Positions 9,439 to 18,883 of a stretch of DNA of 64,000 nucleotides are shown here, piece by piece (within the stretch, counting starts at the first letter, position 1; each line of letters starts with the position of its first letter). The stretch is from JAHDCJ01 sp039028895. GTDB taxonomy: Bacteria; Bacteroidota; Bacteroidia; Chitinophagales; Saprospiraceae. The stretch is from assembly GCA_039028895.1 (NCBI GenBank), contig JBCCHF010000001.1:62001-126000 (forward strand), written 5' to 3'. The notes below the pieces were generated by a model. The model saw nothing but the letters and a program-made list of their open reading frames with translations, was not told where the DNA came from and did no database searches. The position numbers and the translations under genes are program-made.

Positions 9439-9660
9439 TTAATTTGATTTTGAATTGATTTGCTATCGGAGAAACGCTTCGTTCGTCTTTTTTGTTTAAT
9501 CTTTTTGACAAAAATAGTAAAAAAAGTTAAACAAAATCATGTAACTATCTGATTATTATCTCGTTGGTATGAAATAAAAATCTTCATTTTTGAGCTTTGA
9601 TAACCGTGAGAATAGCTGTAATTTTCGGGTCAACCCATCTTTAACCATAAAATTCACCAC

Positions 9661-10962
9661 ATGAAATATCTTCCAATCAATCCAGAGTTATTCAAACTAA
9701 ATCGCAAACGATATACGGCTGAGATTAAGCCTAACTCAATTGCTATTTTTAATTCCAATGATATGATGCCAAGAAACGGGGATTGTTTTTTCCCTTTCAG
9801 GCAAAATTCGGATCTATTTTATCTGAGTGGCATTGACCAGGAGGAATCGGTTTTAGTTTTATATCCGGACTGTATCAAAGCTGGATTCCAGGAGGTGTTG
9901 TTTTTAAGAAAGACTAATGAACACATTGCCATTTGGGAAGGCCACAAATACACAAAAGAAGAAGCCACAAAGACTTCTGGCATCCAAAAAGTATTCTGGT
10001 TAGAAGATATGGATCGTATCCTGAATGAAATGATCCTGTTGGCAGATAATGTTTATTTAAATACCAATGAAAACGACCGTTATGTTCATGAGGTACCGAC
10101 GCGTGATTACCGCTTTGCCCAAATGATGCGTGACCGTTATCCGGCTCATAACTATTATCGTTCTCAGCCGATTATGAAACGACTTGGCATGATCAAGTCA
10201 GAATATGAAATAGATTTACTAAAGACATGTTGTGATATTACAGAGAAGGCTTTCCGCAGGGTATTAGACTTTGTAAAGCCAGGCGTCTGGGAATATGAGA
10301 TTGAAGCAGAAATCACTTACGAATTCCTTCTCAATCGGGCAACTGGGCATGGCTATACACCCATCGTTGGCAGTGGTCGCAACGCTTGCGTACTGCATTA
10401 TATTGACAACAATATGCAGTGTAAAGCAGGCGACGTACTCCTGATGGATTTTGGAGCAGAATATGGTAATTACACTGCTGATCTTTCACGTTCAATCCCT
10501 GTAAGTGGTACATTCACAGATCGCCAAAGAGCTGTTTACAATTCTGTTTTAAAGGTGATGAGAGAAGCTACTAATATGCTTCGTCCGGGCACAAATATCG
10601 AGGCTTATCACAAAGAGGTTGGTAAGATCATGGAGAGTGAGTTAATCGGACTAGGTTTGCTTGACGCTGAAAAAGTGGCTAAACAAGACCCCGATGCTCC
10701 TTTATACAAGCAATACTTTATGCATGGCACTTCCCACCACCTTGGATTAGATGTTCACGACCTTGCTGAACGGTATGCTGAATTCCAACCGGGTATGGTC
10801 TTCACTTGCGAACCGGGCATCTACATCCTTGAGGAAGAACTTGGGATCAGACTTGAAAATGATATCCTGGTGACGGATGGAGATCCAATCGACCTGATGG
10901 CGACTATTCCGGTAGATGTAGACGAGATTGAGAGTTTGATGAATGCGGGGATTACGGTTTAG
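9661..10962 (+). CDS. pepP: Xaa-Pro aminopeptidase (aminopeptidase P family, M24)
   Basis: This 433-residue cytoplasmic metallopeptidase releases N-terminal residues preceding proline. An AMP_N-type N-terminal domain (about 1-165) precedes a pita-bread M24B catalytic domain. The metal ligands are visible in order: Asp in LLMDFGAEYGNYTADLSR (two Asp), His in SHHLGLDVHD, Glu in FTCEPGIYI and Glu in GIRLENDILV. The gene stands alone, divergent from the fasciclin gene. An inverted repeat lies about 15 bases after its stop. Confidence 0.93.
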   Translation: MKYLPINPELFKLNRKRYTAEIKPNSIAIFNSNDMMPRNGDCFFPFRQNSDLFYLSGIDQEESVLVLYPDCIKAGFQEVLFLRKTNEHIAIWEGHKYTKEEATKTSGIQKVFWLEDMDRILNEMILLADNVYLNTNENDRYVHEVPTRDYRFAQMMRDRYPAHNYYRSQPIMKRLGMIKSEYEIDLLKTCCDITEKAFRRVLDFVKPGVWEYEIEAEITYEFLLNRATGHGYTPIVGSGRNACVLHYIDNNMQCKAGDVLLMDFGAEYGNYTADLSRSIPVSGTFTDRQRAVYNSVLKVMREATNMLRPGTNIEAYHKEVGKIMESELIGLGLLDAEKVAKQDPDAPLYKQYFMHGTSHHLGLDVHDLAERYAEFQPGMVFTCEPGIYILEEELGIRLENDILVTDGDPIDLMATIPVDVDEIESLMNAGITV

Positions 10963-10977
10963 TCCACCTCACCCTGG

Positions 10978-10997
10978 CCCTCTCCTCCAGGAGAGGG
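10978..10997. repeat. Perfect 9-bp inverted repeat, REP-like
   Basis: CCCTCTCCT and AGGAGAGGG flank a 2-base loop (CC), just after pepP, and are preceded by CCTCACCCTGG. There is no T-run on either side, so it is not a standard terminator. Similar CCCTCTCC...GGAGAGGG palindromes occur as dispersed intergenic repeats in several bacteria, as I recall them. Only this copy was noticed in the window. Confidence 0.5.
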
Positions 10998-11093
10998 AAT
11001 GCTGGTTTTGACTTAGAGTAATGTCACTCTCTTTTTATCTAAGAAACTAAGTTCGACCTTCCAATTGCTTGCTGGTTCTTAATCAGGAAATTA

Positions 11094-14000
11094 TTACTTT
11101 ATCAGGGTGATGTCACCTGTGTAGGATAGCACTTCTCCGTCGATGAACTCCACTTCGGCGATGTAGACGAATACACCTGGGTTAACCCTTTTTCCTCTGA
11201 AGGTACCATCCCAACCAAAGCCGTTACTGTTTGCTGGAATATTATTGGCACCATAGACAATATCTCCCCAACGATTGAACACTTTAACTGTTCTGATCTG
11301 GCCTACTGCTGGTGCACCGTAAATTACCCACTGGTCATTAACACCATCAAAATTTGGTGTAAATGCATTTGGGATGTAAACAGGTCTTACCTTGTTTACG
11401 GTAATCGTAACTGAGTCAGTCGCTGTGCAACCAAACTCTGTCAGTATCGTGACCCAGTAGGTGGTTGTATTTACTGGCATTGCAGTTGGTTCTGGGCAAT
11501 CCGCACAAGACAATGATTCAGCAGGAGTCCAAGAGTAAGTATGGTCATCTAGCGTATTTACAACAGCCTGGATATCTGCTGAATATCCGAGATCGATGGT
11601 CTGATCAGGTCTTGCATCTACGATTATTTCGAAAGGTTCGGTTATTGTTCCTGTGCCAAAAGCCAAGCAGCCGTTAGCATCCATAATGCTTACAGTGTAT
11701 GTACCGGCAGCCAGGCCTGTTAAGACTGAATCGACCTGGAAAGTCTCTCCATCTGCGCTATAAGTGTACGGTCCTACTCCACCCATTCCGGTAACGGCAA
11801 GTGCGCCGTCTGAAGCACCAAAACAGACGTTATCCAAAGGAATGACTTCTTCCACAATAAACTCAGGTGGCTCCTCAACAAATACCCCTGAAGTGATGGT
11901 ACAGCCATTGGCATCCGTAACGGTAAGGCTGTAATCTCCTGGAGCGAGGTTGTCGACATTCATAGAATCGGCTCCCATATCATGACTCCACAGATATGAA
12001 TAAGGCATCGTTCCGCCACTCACCGTCGCAACCGCGGCCCCATCGGTATACCCAAAGCAACTAACGTCTACGGTATCCATTGCAATAGCAAGAGGATCAG
12101 GTTCCCCAACATCAAGCATAAAATTGCCAAAACAGAAATTTTGATCTCTCACGGTCACATTATATGTTCCCGCAGGGATATTAACTAATGAATTCGAAGG
12201 CACAAAACCATTGCCATCATTGAAATCGTAGGCATAAGGCGGTAAGCCATTCGCCACATTGATGGTAATAGAGCCATTAGAAAACCCATTGCAGCTAGGC
12301 TGAACAATGACTTCGACATTCGGGTCCAACAACAATTCCAATTCATTGACATCAAAATCAGCGGTGATCTGGCAGCCATTAGCATCTGTAACATTCAACG
12401 TATAATCACCAATAGGAATGTTAAGCAGGTCCTCATTTGAAGAAACCAAGGCGCCGCCACCATCAAACCACTCGAATGTGTATGGAGGGGTCGCTCCCCC
12501 AAGATTGAGGTTGACTGCGCCGTCCATACCGCCATTACAGGTTGGCATCGTGATTGATGATTGTAGATCAAAGGGCGGGGGACCATCAACTGGGATGCTG
12601 AATATTTCTTCACATCCAATTCCATCAGTGATCGTTACGTCATAAATACCCGGCACCAGCATATCGCGATCTTCAGTATTTGCCCCATCACTCCAGGCAA
12701 AACTGAACGTAGGGAAATTTGATGAAACTGATAGATCGATGCTCCCATCGAGGTTGTCAGCACATAATACATCTTGTGAATCGAAACTGGCAACTAATGG
12801 GTTAAGACTATTGCAACAAGGCTCGACTATCACGGTCTCGATTTCCGTAAGGATACACCCCAATGAAGTTTCGATAGTGAGCGTAACGAACTTTGTTCCA
12901 GGGGTATCGTAAAAGACATTATGCGGTCCTTGCGTACTTGCCGTTTGCGGCATTGCTCCTACACCAAAATTCCATTCCCAACCGATAATACTCCCGAGGG
13001 CGAAGCTTGAGTTATCGGTGAATGTCATAGCCTCTCCCGCACAAATCTGGGCTGGAGAATTATTGAAATCAACCTCAGGACCGAGGAAATCTCCGCTACC
13101 GCCAAATTCGATAGAAAAGCCATTGCCCGTTGAGGTGAAGTTGTTAACCAAAAGCGCATAGCTGGTTCCCTGTACCATATCCAGAGGGGCCAGCCAGTTA
13201 TCATTTCCACCACCACAACCCGGCGGTTCACTCGTATCTGTAGAGGAGGCTCTTAATCCGGTTGGTCCCATACATGGGCTGGGAAAATTGAAATCACCAG
13301 CTGCCATACAAAGTCTTTCGATCTTATCTGAGCAATTCAGTACGCCAGAGGGTAATTCGTAAACCACAAAATCCAGATCATCGGCGGGGTTGGTGGGTGT
13401 AAGGGTGAATTCCAGTGTACCGGTTGTCGCCGCCGTCCAGGTAAACCAGGTTGAATTAGACTCTGAGTTGCCACCCAGTCCACCTAGGCAAGAAGAACCA
13501 CCTGCTTCATCAGGATCACTTCCGGGTCCGACTACAGAGGCTACAGAAAAGGGTGATTGATCACATAAGATACTGGCCGCAATACAGTCAGATCCGGGTT
13601 CAGTTTGGGGGTTATAGTTTTGGATGCAAAGTTGAAAGGAGCCTGTATTATCATTTCGACCATCAACTCTAATCCAGTAGGTCTGTCCAACAACTAGTGA
13701 GCCACGGTATAACTCTACAATATTATTAAGACCATCATCAGTTTGGCATTGGATATTATTGAGTGTTCCACTACAGGATCCAGTATATAAAGCAACTTCA
13801 GGCTGATTGAGTGTTCCGCCACCTCCAGCCCCGGAAGCACCGTTTATGGTGACATTCACGTCAGTGGCAACTGCTACAAAACTAAACCAGACATCATGAC
13901 TATTATTAGTAAAGCACCCGGCTGGACCAAAACCAGAAGCTGTTGCCCCTACATTGGTAAATGCATTGACTTCAGAACACCAATTGGATGGATCTGAGAT

Positions 14001-14123
14001 AGGTGTTGCAGAATCACATTCTTCATTGGAAGGCTGTGCGAAAGCGACAGTCGCAAACAGAATAAAAAAAGCAGTCAGACAAAAGTTGTACATGCCAGAT
14101 AGCCGGCCTTTATGCGGATTCAT
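11094..14123 (-). CDS. Secreted SprB-repeat protein with T9SS type B sorting domain
   Basis: This 1009-residue surface protein has a signal peptide (about 1-29, AFAQP). Two jelly-roll-like N-terminal segments follow (CDSATPIS...SFQLCIQNY and CIAASILC...SIEFGG). A PKD-like domain (VDFNNSP...VIVEPCC), five SprB repeats (each with SC/LC...DG...PY(T/S)(Y/F)...GxYxxTVTDANGC) and an Ig-like unit come next. The end is a gliding-motility-type C-terminal domain (IPNAFTPNFDGVNDQW, VKVFNRWGDIVY, GWDGTFRGKRVNPGVFVY). That domain directs secretion and attachment through the type IX system. It stands alone. Its function is unknown, but adhesion or gliding is the usual inference. Confidence 0.9.
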   Translation of the reverse strand: MNPHKGRLSGMYNFCLTAFFILFATVAFAQPSNEECDSATPISDPSNWCSEVNAFTNVGATASGFGPAGCFTNNSHDVWFSFVAVATDVNVTINGASGAGGGGTLNQPEVALYTGSCSGTLNNIQCQTDDGLNNIVELYRGSLVVGQTYWIRVDGRNDNTGSFQLCIQNYNPQTEPGSDCIAASILCDQSPFSVASVVGPGSDPDEAGGSSCLGGLGGNSESNSTWFTWTAATTGTLEFTLTPTNPADDLDFVVYELPSGVLNCSDKIERLCMAAGDFNFPSPCMGPTGLRASSTDTSEPPGCGGGNDNWLAPLDMVQGTSYALLVNNFTSTGNGFSIEFGGSGDFLGPEVDFNNSPAQICAGEAMTFTDNSSFALGSIIGWEWNFGVGAMPQTASTQGPHNVFYDTPGTKFVTLTIETSLGCILTEIETVIVEPCCNSLNPLVASFDSQDVLCADNLDGSIDLSVSSNFPTFSFAWSDGANTEDRDMLVPGIYDVTITDGIGCEEIFSIPVDGPPPFDLQSSITMPTCNGGMDGAVNLNLGGATPPYTFEWFDGGGALVSSNEDLLNIPIGDYTLNVTDANGCQITADFDVNELELLLDPNVEVIVQPSCNGFSNGSITINVANGLPPYAYDFNDGNGFVPSNSLVNIPAGTYNVTVRDQNFCFGNFMLDVGEPDPLAIAMDTVDVSCFGYTDGAAVATVSGGTMPYSYLWSHDMGADSMNVDNLAPGDYSLTVTDANGCTITSGVFVEEPPEFIVEEVIPLDNVCFGASDGALAVTGMGGVGPYTYSADGETFQVDSVLTGLAAGTYTVSIMDANGCLAFGTGTITEPFEIIVDARPDQTIDLGYSADIQAVVNTLDDHTYSWTPAESLSCADCPEPTAMPVNTTTYWVTILTEFGCTATDSVTITVNKVRPVYIPNAFTPNFDGVNDQWVIYGAPAVGQIRTVKVFNRWGDIVYGANNIPANSNGFGWDGTFRGKRVNPGVFVYIAEVEFIDGEVLSYTGDITLIK
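11640..12805 (-). repeat. Array of five SprB repeats
   Basis: Five units of about 72-80 residues are encoded here. Each carries an early Cys (for example PSCNGFSNG, VSCFGYTDG), an aromatic core, and a closing TVTDANGC-type motif with a second Cys, suggesting one disulfide per unit. The units are diverged at DNA level. Confidence 0.75.
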
Positions 14124-14211
14124 ATAATTTCTCTTTTGTTTATCAGTGCATTTTTGACGGTACAGCAGGGTTAACCTAGTCGGGGGGAATTTCCTGTAAC
14201 AAAAAAGTGCT

Positions 14212-14219
14212 CAAAGATA
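14212..14219 (-). promoter_or_regulatory. Candidate -7 element (TATCTTTG) for the type B SprB-repeat gene
   Basis: TATCTTTG on the minus strand lies about 90 bases upstream of the start codon of the T9SS type B protein. It matches TAnnTTTG exactly; no TTTG is found 19 bases upstream. Confidence 0.35.
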
Positions 14220-14373
14220 TAACGATTTATTTGCCTGTTACGTGTATAAGAGGCAGTTTTTAGCAAGCAGCAAAGATTATACCTTCTTTTTGACAGTTGT
14301 ATATCGACAATAAGCCTTAAAGGGAGAGATAAAATTTAAATTTGTTTTAATTTTGCTGTTCGCGTTCAATTTT

Positions 14374-15126
14374 ATGAAAAGATACATTCCAAATATTATC
14401 ACCCTTTTGAATCTGCTTTGCGGGTGTATTGCCTTGGTATGCATTTTTTATCATGAGTTCTTTGCTGTGTTTGCAGTAATGCTGGTAGCATTTCTGGCTG
14501 ATTTCTTTGATGGAGCAGCAGCCCGGCTTTTGAAAGTGCATTCGGAAATGGGTGCAGAACTCGACTCTTTGGCAGATATGATCTCGTTTGGCATGGTACC
14601 TGGAGCTATTATGTATGTCTTGCTTGCCAATGCTTTTGAGCCTGACACCCACCTGGTGAGTGGATTGACATGGGCTGCAATACCTGGTTTTCTTGTAACT
14701 GTATTTTCTGCATTAAGATTGGGCAAATTCAATCTTGATACACGGCAGTCTTCGGGTTTTATGGGACTGGCTACACCAGCTTCTACAGTCTATATTCTAG
14801 GGCTTTACCTGATCTATTACCATAATCCTATGGGACTTCGAGACCTGGCAGGCTCTCCATGGCTACTTTACACAAGCACAATTGCAATATGTTACCTCCT
14901 TATTGCAGATATCCCGATGTTCAGCTTTAAGTATAAGCATATGAAGTGGCGCGGAAACGAAGTCAGGTTTATTTATATCTCCCTTTGTGTAATCTTACTG
15001 GTAACCCTACAATTGGTTTCCATACCAATACTGGTTTTTTTATATGTCCTGATTTCTATCATTTCTCATGTATTGGGTAAAAATATTACCGCTGAGACAC
15101 CTTCAGCAGAAGGGGCTTTGCAGTAA
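14374..15126 (+). CDS. pssA: CDP-diacylglycerol-serine O-phosphatidyltransferase
   Basis: This integral membrane enzyme makes phosphatidylserine from CDP-diacylglycerol and serine. The CDP-alcohol phosphotransferase signature D-G-x2-A-R-x8-G-x3-D-x3-D is intact (DFFDGAAARLL, then GAELDSLAD), at about residues 48-75. Six or more hydrophobic segments follow. The start MKRYIPN (14374) is preferred over an ATG seven codons upstream because family members begin with this amphipathic segment and the upstream ATG overlaps a TAATTTTG promoter-like element (14348-14355). It may be cotranscribed with purS and rsmI. Confidence 0.9.
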   Translation: MKRYIPNIITLLNLLCGCIALVCIFYHEFFAVFAVMLVAFLADFFDGAAARLLKVHSEMGAELDSLADMISFGMVPGAIMYVLLANAFEPDTHLVSGLTWAAIPGFLVTVFSALRLGKFNLDTRQSSGFMGLATPASTVYILGLYLIYYHNPMGLRDLAGSPWLLYTSTIAICYLLIADIPMFSFKYKHMKWRGNEVRFIYISLCVILLVTLQLVSIPILVFLYVLISIISHVLGKNITAETPSAEGALQ

Positions 15127-15192
15127 CCTGAAGATTGATGCAGGACAATGGACATAAATTCAAATTCAAAATAGTTTTCAAAAATATACAGG

Positions 15193-15444
15193 ATGAAATT
15201 CATTGCGGAAATAGACGTTATGCCACTCAAAGAATTGCTTGATCCGGAGGGAAAGACAGTGGTACATCACATGAAAGACATCGAGCTCACAGGAGTTGAA
15301 GATGTTCGAATTGGTAAGCATATTACTATGACAATAGACGCTGAATCTGAGCAGGAAGCTACTGACAAAGTAGAATTGGCCTGCAAAAAAATTCTGGCTA
15401 ATCCGGTCATGGAATTTTACCAGTTTACTGTTAACGCCGGCTAA
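15193..15444 (+). CDS. purS: Phosphoribosylformylglycinamidine synthase subunit PurS
   Basis: This 83-residue protein is the small structural subunit of the three-part FGAM synthase (PurSQL) of purine biosynthesis. It bridges the glutaminase PurQ and the synthetase PurL. The typical features are LLDPEGKTVVHH near the N terminus, the conserved V-x-IGK in EDVRIGKHI, and a closing CKKILANPVMEFYQF. The length is typical. purQ and purL are not in the window. It ends 5 bases before rsmI, so the two are likely cotranscribed. Confidence 0.92.
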   Translation: MKFIAEIDVMPLKELLDPEGKTVVHHMKDIELTGVEDVRIGKHITMTIDAESEQEATDKVELACKKILANPVMEFYQFTVNAG

Positions 15445-15449
15445 TCTGT

Positions 15450-16112
15450 ATGCTTTACCTGGTGCCAACGCCAATAGGCAACCTTGAAGATATCACGCTG
15501 CGCGCAATCCGTATTTTAAAGGAATGCGACCTCATCCTTGCCGAAGACACCAGAACGTCGGGCAGGTTACTCAAGCATTTTGAAATTGATACACCACTTA
15601 AGTCACACCATGCCCACAATGAGCATGGGACTCTGCCTGGTATTATCGAAGGATTGGTATCAGGTCAGCAAGTTGCCCTTATCTCTGACGCTGGCACTCC
15701 AGGAATTTCAGATCCGGGATTTCTTTTGGTGAGAGCATGTGTCGAAGTAGACATTCCTATACATGCATTGCCTGGTGCTACAGCATTTGTCCCTGCCCTT
15801 GTACAATCTGGTTTGCCTTGTGATCGTTTTCATTTTGAAGGTTTTTTGCCGCATAAAAAGGGAAGGCAGACAAGGCTTAAATTCCTTTCAGATTTACCGC
15901 ACACTTTCATTTTATACGAATCGCCATATCGGCTAGTTAAATGCCTTGACCAGTTGATTGATCATTGTAGCGAAGACAGGCAAGCAGCCGTTTCCAGGGA
16001 ATTGACCAAGCTCCATGAGGAAACCATTAGAGGTTCTCTAAAGGAAATCCGGGATTTCTTTAGTGCTAAAAAAGTCAAGGGAGAACTGGTTATTGTCGTA
16101 AAAGGAGTGTAA
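15450..16112 (+). CDS. rsmI: 16S rRNA (cytidine1402-2'-O)-methyltransferase RsmI
   Basis: This is a tetrapyrrole-methylase-fold rRNA methyltransferase acting on C1402 of the 30S decoding centre. It begins MLYLVPTPIGNLEDITLRA, the RsmI hallmark. It continues with LAEDTRTSGRLLKHF, ALISDAGTPGISDPGF (SAM site) and HALPGATAFVPAL. At 220 residues it is shorter than the E. coli enzyme (286), lacking the C-terminal extension, as is usual in Bacteroidota. Also seen: FILYESPYRL and AVSRELTKLHEETIRG. It sits immediately downstream of purS. Confidence 0.95.
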   Translation: MLYLVPTPIGNLEDITLRAIRILKECDLILAEDTRTSGRLLKHFEIDTPLKSHHAHNEHGTLPGIIEGLVSGQQVALISDAGTPGISDPGFLLVRACVEVDIPIHALPGATAFVPALVQSGLPCDRFHFEGFLPHKKGRQTRLKFLSDLPHTFILYESPYRLVKCLDQLIDHCSEDRQAAVSRELTKLHEETIRGSLKEIRDFFSAKKVKGELVIVVKGV

Positions 16113-16188
16113 CTTAATCTTGAAAAAACTAGTACTACACGCTCTCTCACAAGGTATTATGGCATGAGGATTGATTGAAACAATAGCT

Positions 16189-16632
16189 ATGAAAAACTAC
16201 TTCACCCTTTTTGGCATCCTGGGTATTTTCCTATTATCTGCTTGTGAAGAATCACAAGGAGACTTCCGACTTGAGCTTATCGGCGAATACTCACTTCATC
16301 GTTCCTGTGTCCAGGAAACAGGCGGGCAGGTCATTTGGGAAGAAGAATCTGATCTAACAGCAACTATTAGTATTCCTACTGACAGTGCTCCATTTGATGG
16401 TTTGAATCCGCCTGATTATGTAAAACCTGAAGACAGAGCGCTTCAGATTGATCTTTTCCCGGAAGGTAGTTCAACCGTTACTTATTACTTATGGGTAAAC
16501 CCCTCCGGCGACATTAAGGAAGCCATCTTTGACCCAAATCATATCATCACTGGCAAAGCCTTACCAAGCAGCTTCGAGATGCATATCTGTGATTGTGCTT
16601 TGGGGTCACAGATCAACTGTGTTTTTGATTAA
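16189..16632 (+). CDS. Small lipoprotein of unknown function
   Basis: I do not recognise this family. From the ATG at 16189 the protein has 147 residues, with a lipoprotein signal peptide ending in LLSACEES (Cys near residue 19). The start is chosen because MKNYFTLF is a proper n-region; an ATG six codons upstream would put acidic residues before it. The mature part is acidic with four further cysteines, two of them in CDCALGS near the C terminus, so disulfides are possible. It converges on the M28 peptidase gene. Confidence 0.65.
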   Translation: MKNYFTLFGILGIFLLSACEESQGDFRLELIGEYSLHRSCVQETGGQVIWEEESDLTATISIPTDSAPFDGLNPPDYVKPEDRALQIDLFPEGSSTVTYYLWVNPSGDIKEAIFDPNHIITGKALPSSFEMHICDCALGSQINCVFD

Positions 16633-16653
16633 CGTTTCCTTTTTGTTTCCTGA

Positions 16654-18177
16654 CTATTTATCAGAACCATACAACTCTTTACCAACTTCTTCGTAGCGGT
16701 CACCTTCAACCCAGGTTGGCACGGTGTCAGCATCAGCCAGCAATCTTGCAATGTGCGTGAAAGTCTGGCAAACCTTAACGAGGTATGGAAAATCAAGCGA
16801 CTCAGGATTATCGACGACTTGGTGGTAGTAGGTCATATATTCCTTGTCAAAAGCCGTAAACCCAGGGCTCAACGTTGGCGCAGGTACTCCTTTTTTGGCA
16901 AAAGAAGCGTTATCAGAACGTTCAAACAGGTTTTGCTCTGGTGCAGGATCATGTGAAACAGTTAAGCCGAATTTGGCTGCTGCTGCATCATAATCTACAT
17001 TGAGATTAACCCTGTCATAACCATAGATCACAACTCTGTCGGTCACCGTATATCCGCCACCATCGCTATTGAGGTTGCACATGGTTTTGTTTAGAGGGAT
17101 GATTGGATTATCAGCATACCATTGGCTACCTAAAAGGCCTACTTCCTCAGCGGTAAATCCAATAAACGCTACAGAACGTCTGGGTCTTTTCTTTGAAAAT
17201 GCCTTTGCAGCGGCCAACATAGCTGCGGTACCTATGCCATTATCTCTTGCACCGTTGAAGATTGAGTCTTCTTCTGTAATCGTACCACCTTTTGTACCGT
17301 GACCAACATGGTCAAAATGGGCAGTAAGGATGATGAATTCATCTTTCAATTCGGGGTCCGAACCTTCCAGAACACCAATAACGTTACGTGAAATGATTTT
17401 TTCTTCAGACGTTCCTGTTGAAGAAACGGCCATCTTTAATTTTGGCTTTTTCGCCCGGAACGCTTCCAATAGGCCTGATTCACCTTCGCTCACCCAGAAA
17501 TATGGTAACATCTCACCTGCAGACTTTGTGGCTTCCTGGTCCAATTGCATTCTGGAACGGCCGAAATAACGCTTGAAAAAATCCCATGGGAATGGCAATT
17601 TGTAAATCTCGACCAAAGCGACAGCACCCTGATCAGCGGCAATACGGCGTTTTTCTGCCATTGACCTGAATGTCTTACGACGATCGAATTTTCCCGGTGT
17701 ACCGGAAATAACAAAAACGATCTTACCCTCAGCATTTATACCTTCATAATCATTAATACCTGCTTCCTCATCAATTAATCCGTGACCGGCATAAACTGCC
17801 TGTGCTTCGCCTTCAAAAGGTAATCCGGAAAGCACAATCAGATCTTCTCCATGTGTGAAGGTCTGTTCTCCCCAGGTGATTGACCCCTCTTTGGCTGTTT
17901 TCACCGTTTTTAGTGGAACATCCTGAAAATAACTATCATGCCCCGGAGGAGTGGTAGCTCCATAAGATCTTAGACATTCAGCTATATATCGAGCGGCAAC
18001 TTCATTTCCTTGTTCTCCTGTCCGTCTTCCAAGCATTTCATCAGAAGCGAGAAAACGGAGATGAAATTCAATTTCTGATTGCTCAATGTTAAACTCTGGA
18101 AAAACTTCCTCTTCCTGTGCAAAGGAAAAGCTGGTAAGGCAAAGTAAAAAAGCAAGTGAAGCAAGAATTTTTTTCAT
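16654..18177 (-). CDS. M28-family zinc peptidase, secreted
   Basis: This 507-residue exported aminopeptidase-like enzyme has a signal peptide of about 20 residues (SFSFAQ). Two-zinc M28 ligands are recognisable: HFDHVG, GARDNGIGTAAML (bridging Asp), FTAEEVGLLGS (catalytic and ligand Glu), NLNSDGGG (Asp) and YYHQVVDNPESLD (His). A protease-associated-type insert is likely between residues 120 and 250, as in related PA-domain peptidases. It probably degrades peptides in the periplasm or outside the cell. It stands alone, 63 bases upstream of the hpt stop. Confidence 0.9.
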   Translation of the reverse strand: MKKILASLAFLLCLTSFSFAQEEEVFPEFNIEQSEIEFHLRFLASDEMLGRRTGEQGNEVAARYIAECLRSYGATTPPGHDSYFQDVPLKTVKTAKEGSITWGEQTFTHGEDLIVLSGLPFEGEAQAVYAGHGLIDEEAGINDYEGINAEGKIVFVISGTPGKFDRRKTFRSMAEKRRIAADQGAVALVEIYKLPFPWDFFKRYFGRSRMQLDQEATKSAGEMLPYFWVSEGESGLLEAFRAKKPKLKMAVSSTGTSEEKIISRNVIGVLEGSDPELKDEFIILTAHFDHVGHGTKGGTITEEDSIFNGARDNGIGTAAMLAAAKAFSKKRPRRSVAFIGFTAEEVGLLGSQWYADNPIIPLNKTMCNLNSDGGGYTVTDRVVIYGYDRVNLNVDYDAAAAKFGLTVSHDPAPEQNLFERSDNASFAKKGVPAPTLSPGFTAFDKEYMTYYHQVVDNPESLDFPYLVKVCQTFTHIARLLADADTVPTWVEGDRYEEVGKELYGSDK

Positions 18178-18240
18178 TAACCTGAATTGAGAGTTTTTAA
18201 TAAAAAAATGAAAAGTCTTTTGTTATCAAGACAGCAGGGG

Positions 18241-18801
18241 TTAATCTTCGGCTAAATGGTAGATATCTTTCCAATTTCGGCCAATCTGGTCGTAATCGAG
18301 GCCATAGCCAACAACAAATTTATTTGGGATTTCGAATCCTACGTAATCAATCGGTAGTTCGTGTTTCATTGCTTCTTTTTTCCAAAGCAATGTCATGATA
18401 GCTACTGATGCTGGTTTAAAAGCTTCCAAGGTTTTGAGAAAATGCTTCATAGTTACCCCAGTATCGATAATGTCTTCTATAACGATAACATGACGGCCTT
18501 CGATATTTGCTTCTAGCCCAAGGGCCGTTTTCACAGCTCCTGTACTTGACATCCCCTGGTAAGAAGCCAGTTTAACGAAAGTGATCTCACATTCGATTTC
18601 GAGGTATTTCATGAGATCAGCTGCAAACATGAATGCACCATTCAGAACACCCAGGAACACTGGAGTTATGCCAGCAAAGTCGGTTCGGATTTGGGCAGCC
18701 AGTTCACTGATTCTGCTCTGAATTTCTTCTTCGGTAATGAAAGGACTAAAATAACGGTCTTTTACAAAAATCTTGTCAGGCATTGATAAAACATCTTTCA
18801 T
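18241..18801 (-). CDS. hpt: Hypoxanthine phosphoribosyltransferase
   Basis: This purine salvage enzyme converts hypoxanthine (and usually guanine) with PRPP to the nucleotide. The PRPP-binding signature is VIVIEDIIDTGVTM, with the acidic pair ED. Other hallmarks are FLGVLNGAFMFAADLM, the flexible-loop SYQGMSSTGAVK, and the base-binding NKFVVGYGLDYD. At 186 residues the length is normal. The start could also be the MPDKIF codon (18783), six codons in. A TACCTTTG -7 element lies 51 bases upstream. Confidence 0.93.
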   Translation of the reverse strand: MKDVLSMPDKIFVKDRYFSPFITEEEIQSRISELAAQIRTDFAGITPVFLGVLNGAFMFAADLMKYLEIECEITFVKLASYQGMSSTGAVKTALGLEANIEGRHVIVIEDIIDTGVTMKHFLKTLEAFKPASVAIMTLLWKKEAMKHELPIDYVGFEIPNKFVVGYGLDYDQIGRNWKDIYHLAED

Positions 18802-18851
18802 ACTACTGAGAGGAAAAGCCTTATCAGCAGTTCCTCCTTATTTGGAAAAAT

Positions 18852-18859
18852 CAAAGGTA
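18852..18859 (-). promoter_or_regulatory. Candidate -7 element (TACCTTTG) for hpt
   Basis: TACCTTTG on the minus strand lies about 51 bases before the hpt start and matches TAnnTTTG. No TTTG is seen at the ideal -33 distance. Confidence 0.35.
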
Positions 18860-18883
18860 CGAAATTGTTTTGCCGTTCGTATA

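Noticed and set aside
10331..10513. Minus-strand open frame inside pepP
   Set aside because: It is fully contained in a well-supported M24 peptidase gene and encodes no recognisable protein.
10963..11093. Possible tRNA or attachment site next to the inverted repeat
   Set aside because: No cloverleaf, no TTCRA loop and no direct repeats were found.
14337..14355. Two overlapping TAnnTTTG matches before pssA as a strong double promoter
   Set aside because: Both lie in an A+T-rich run without any -33 TTTG at the right distance; chance matches cannot be excluded, so neither is listed as a promoter feature.
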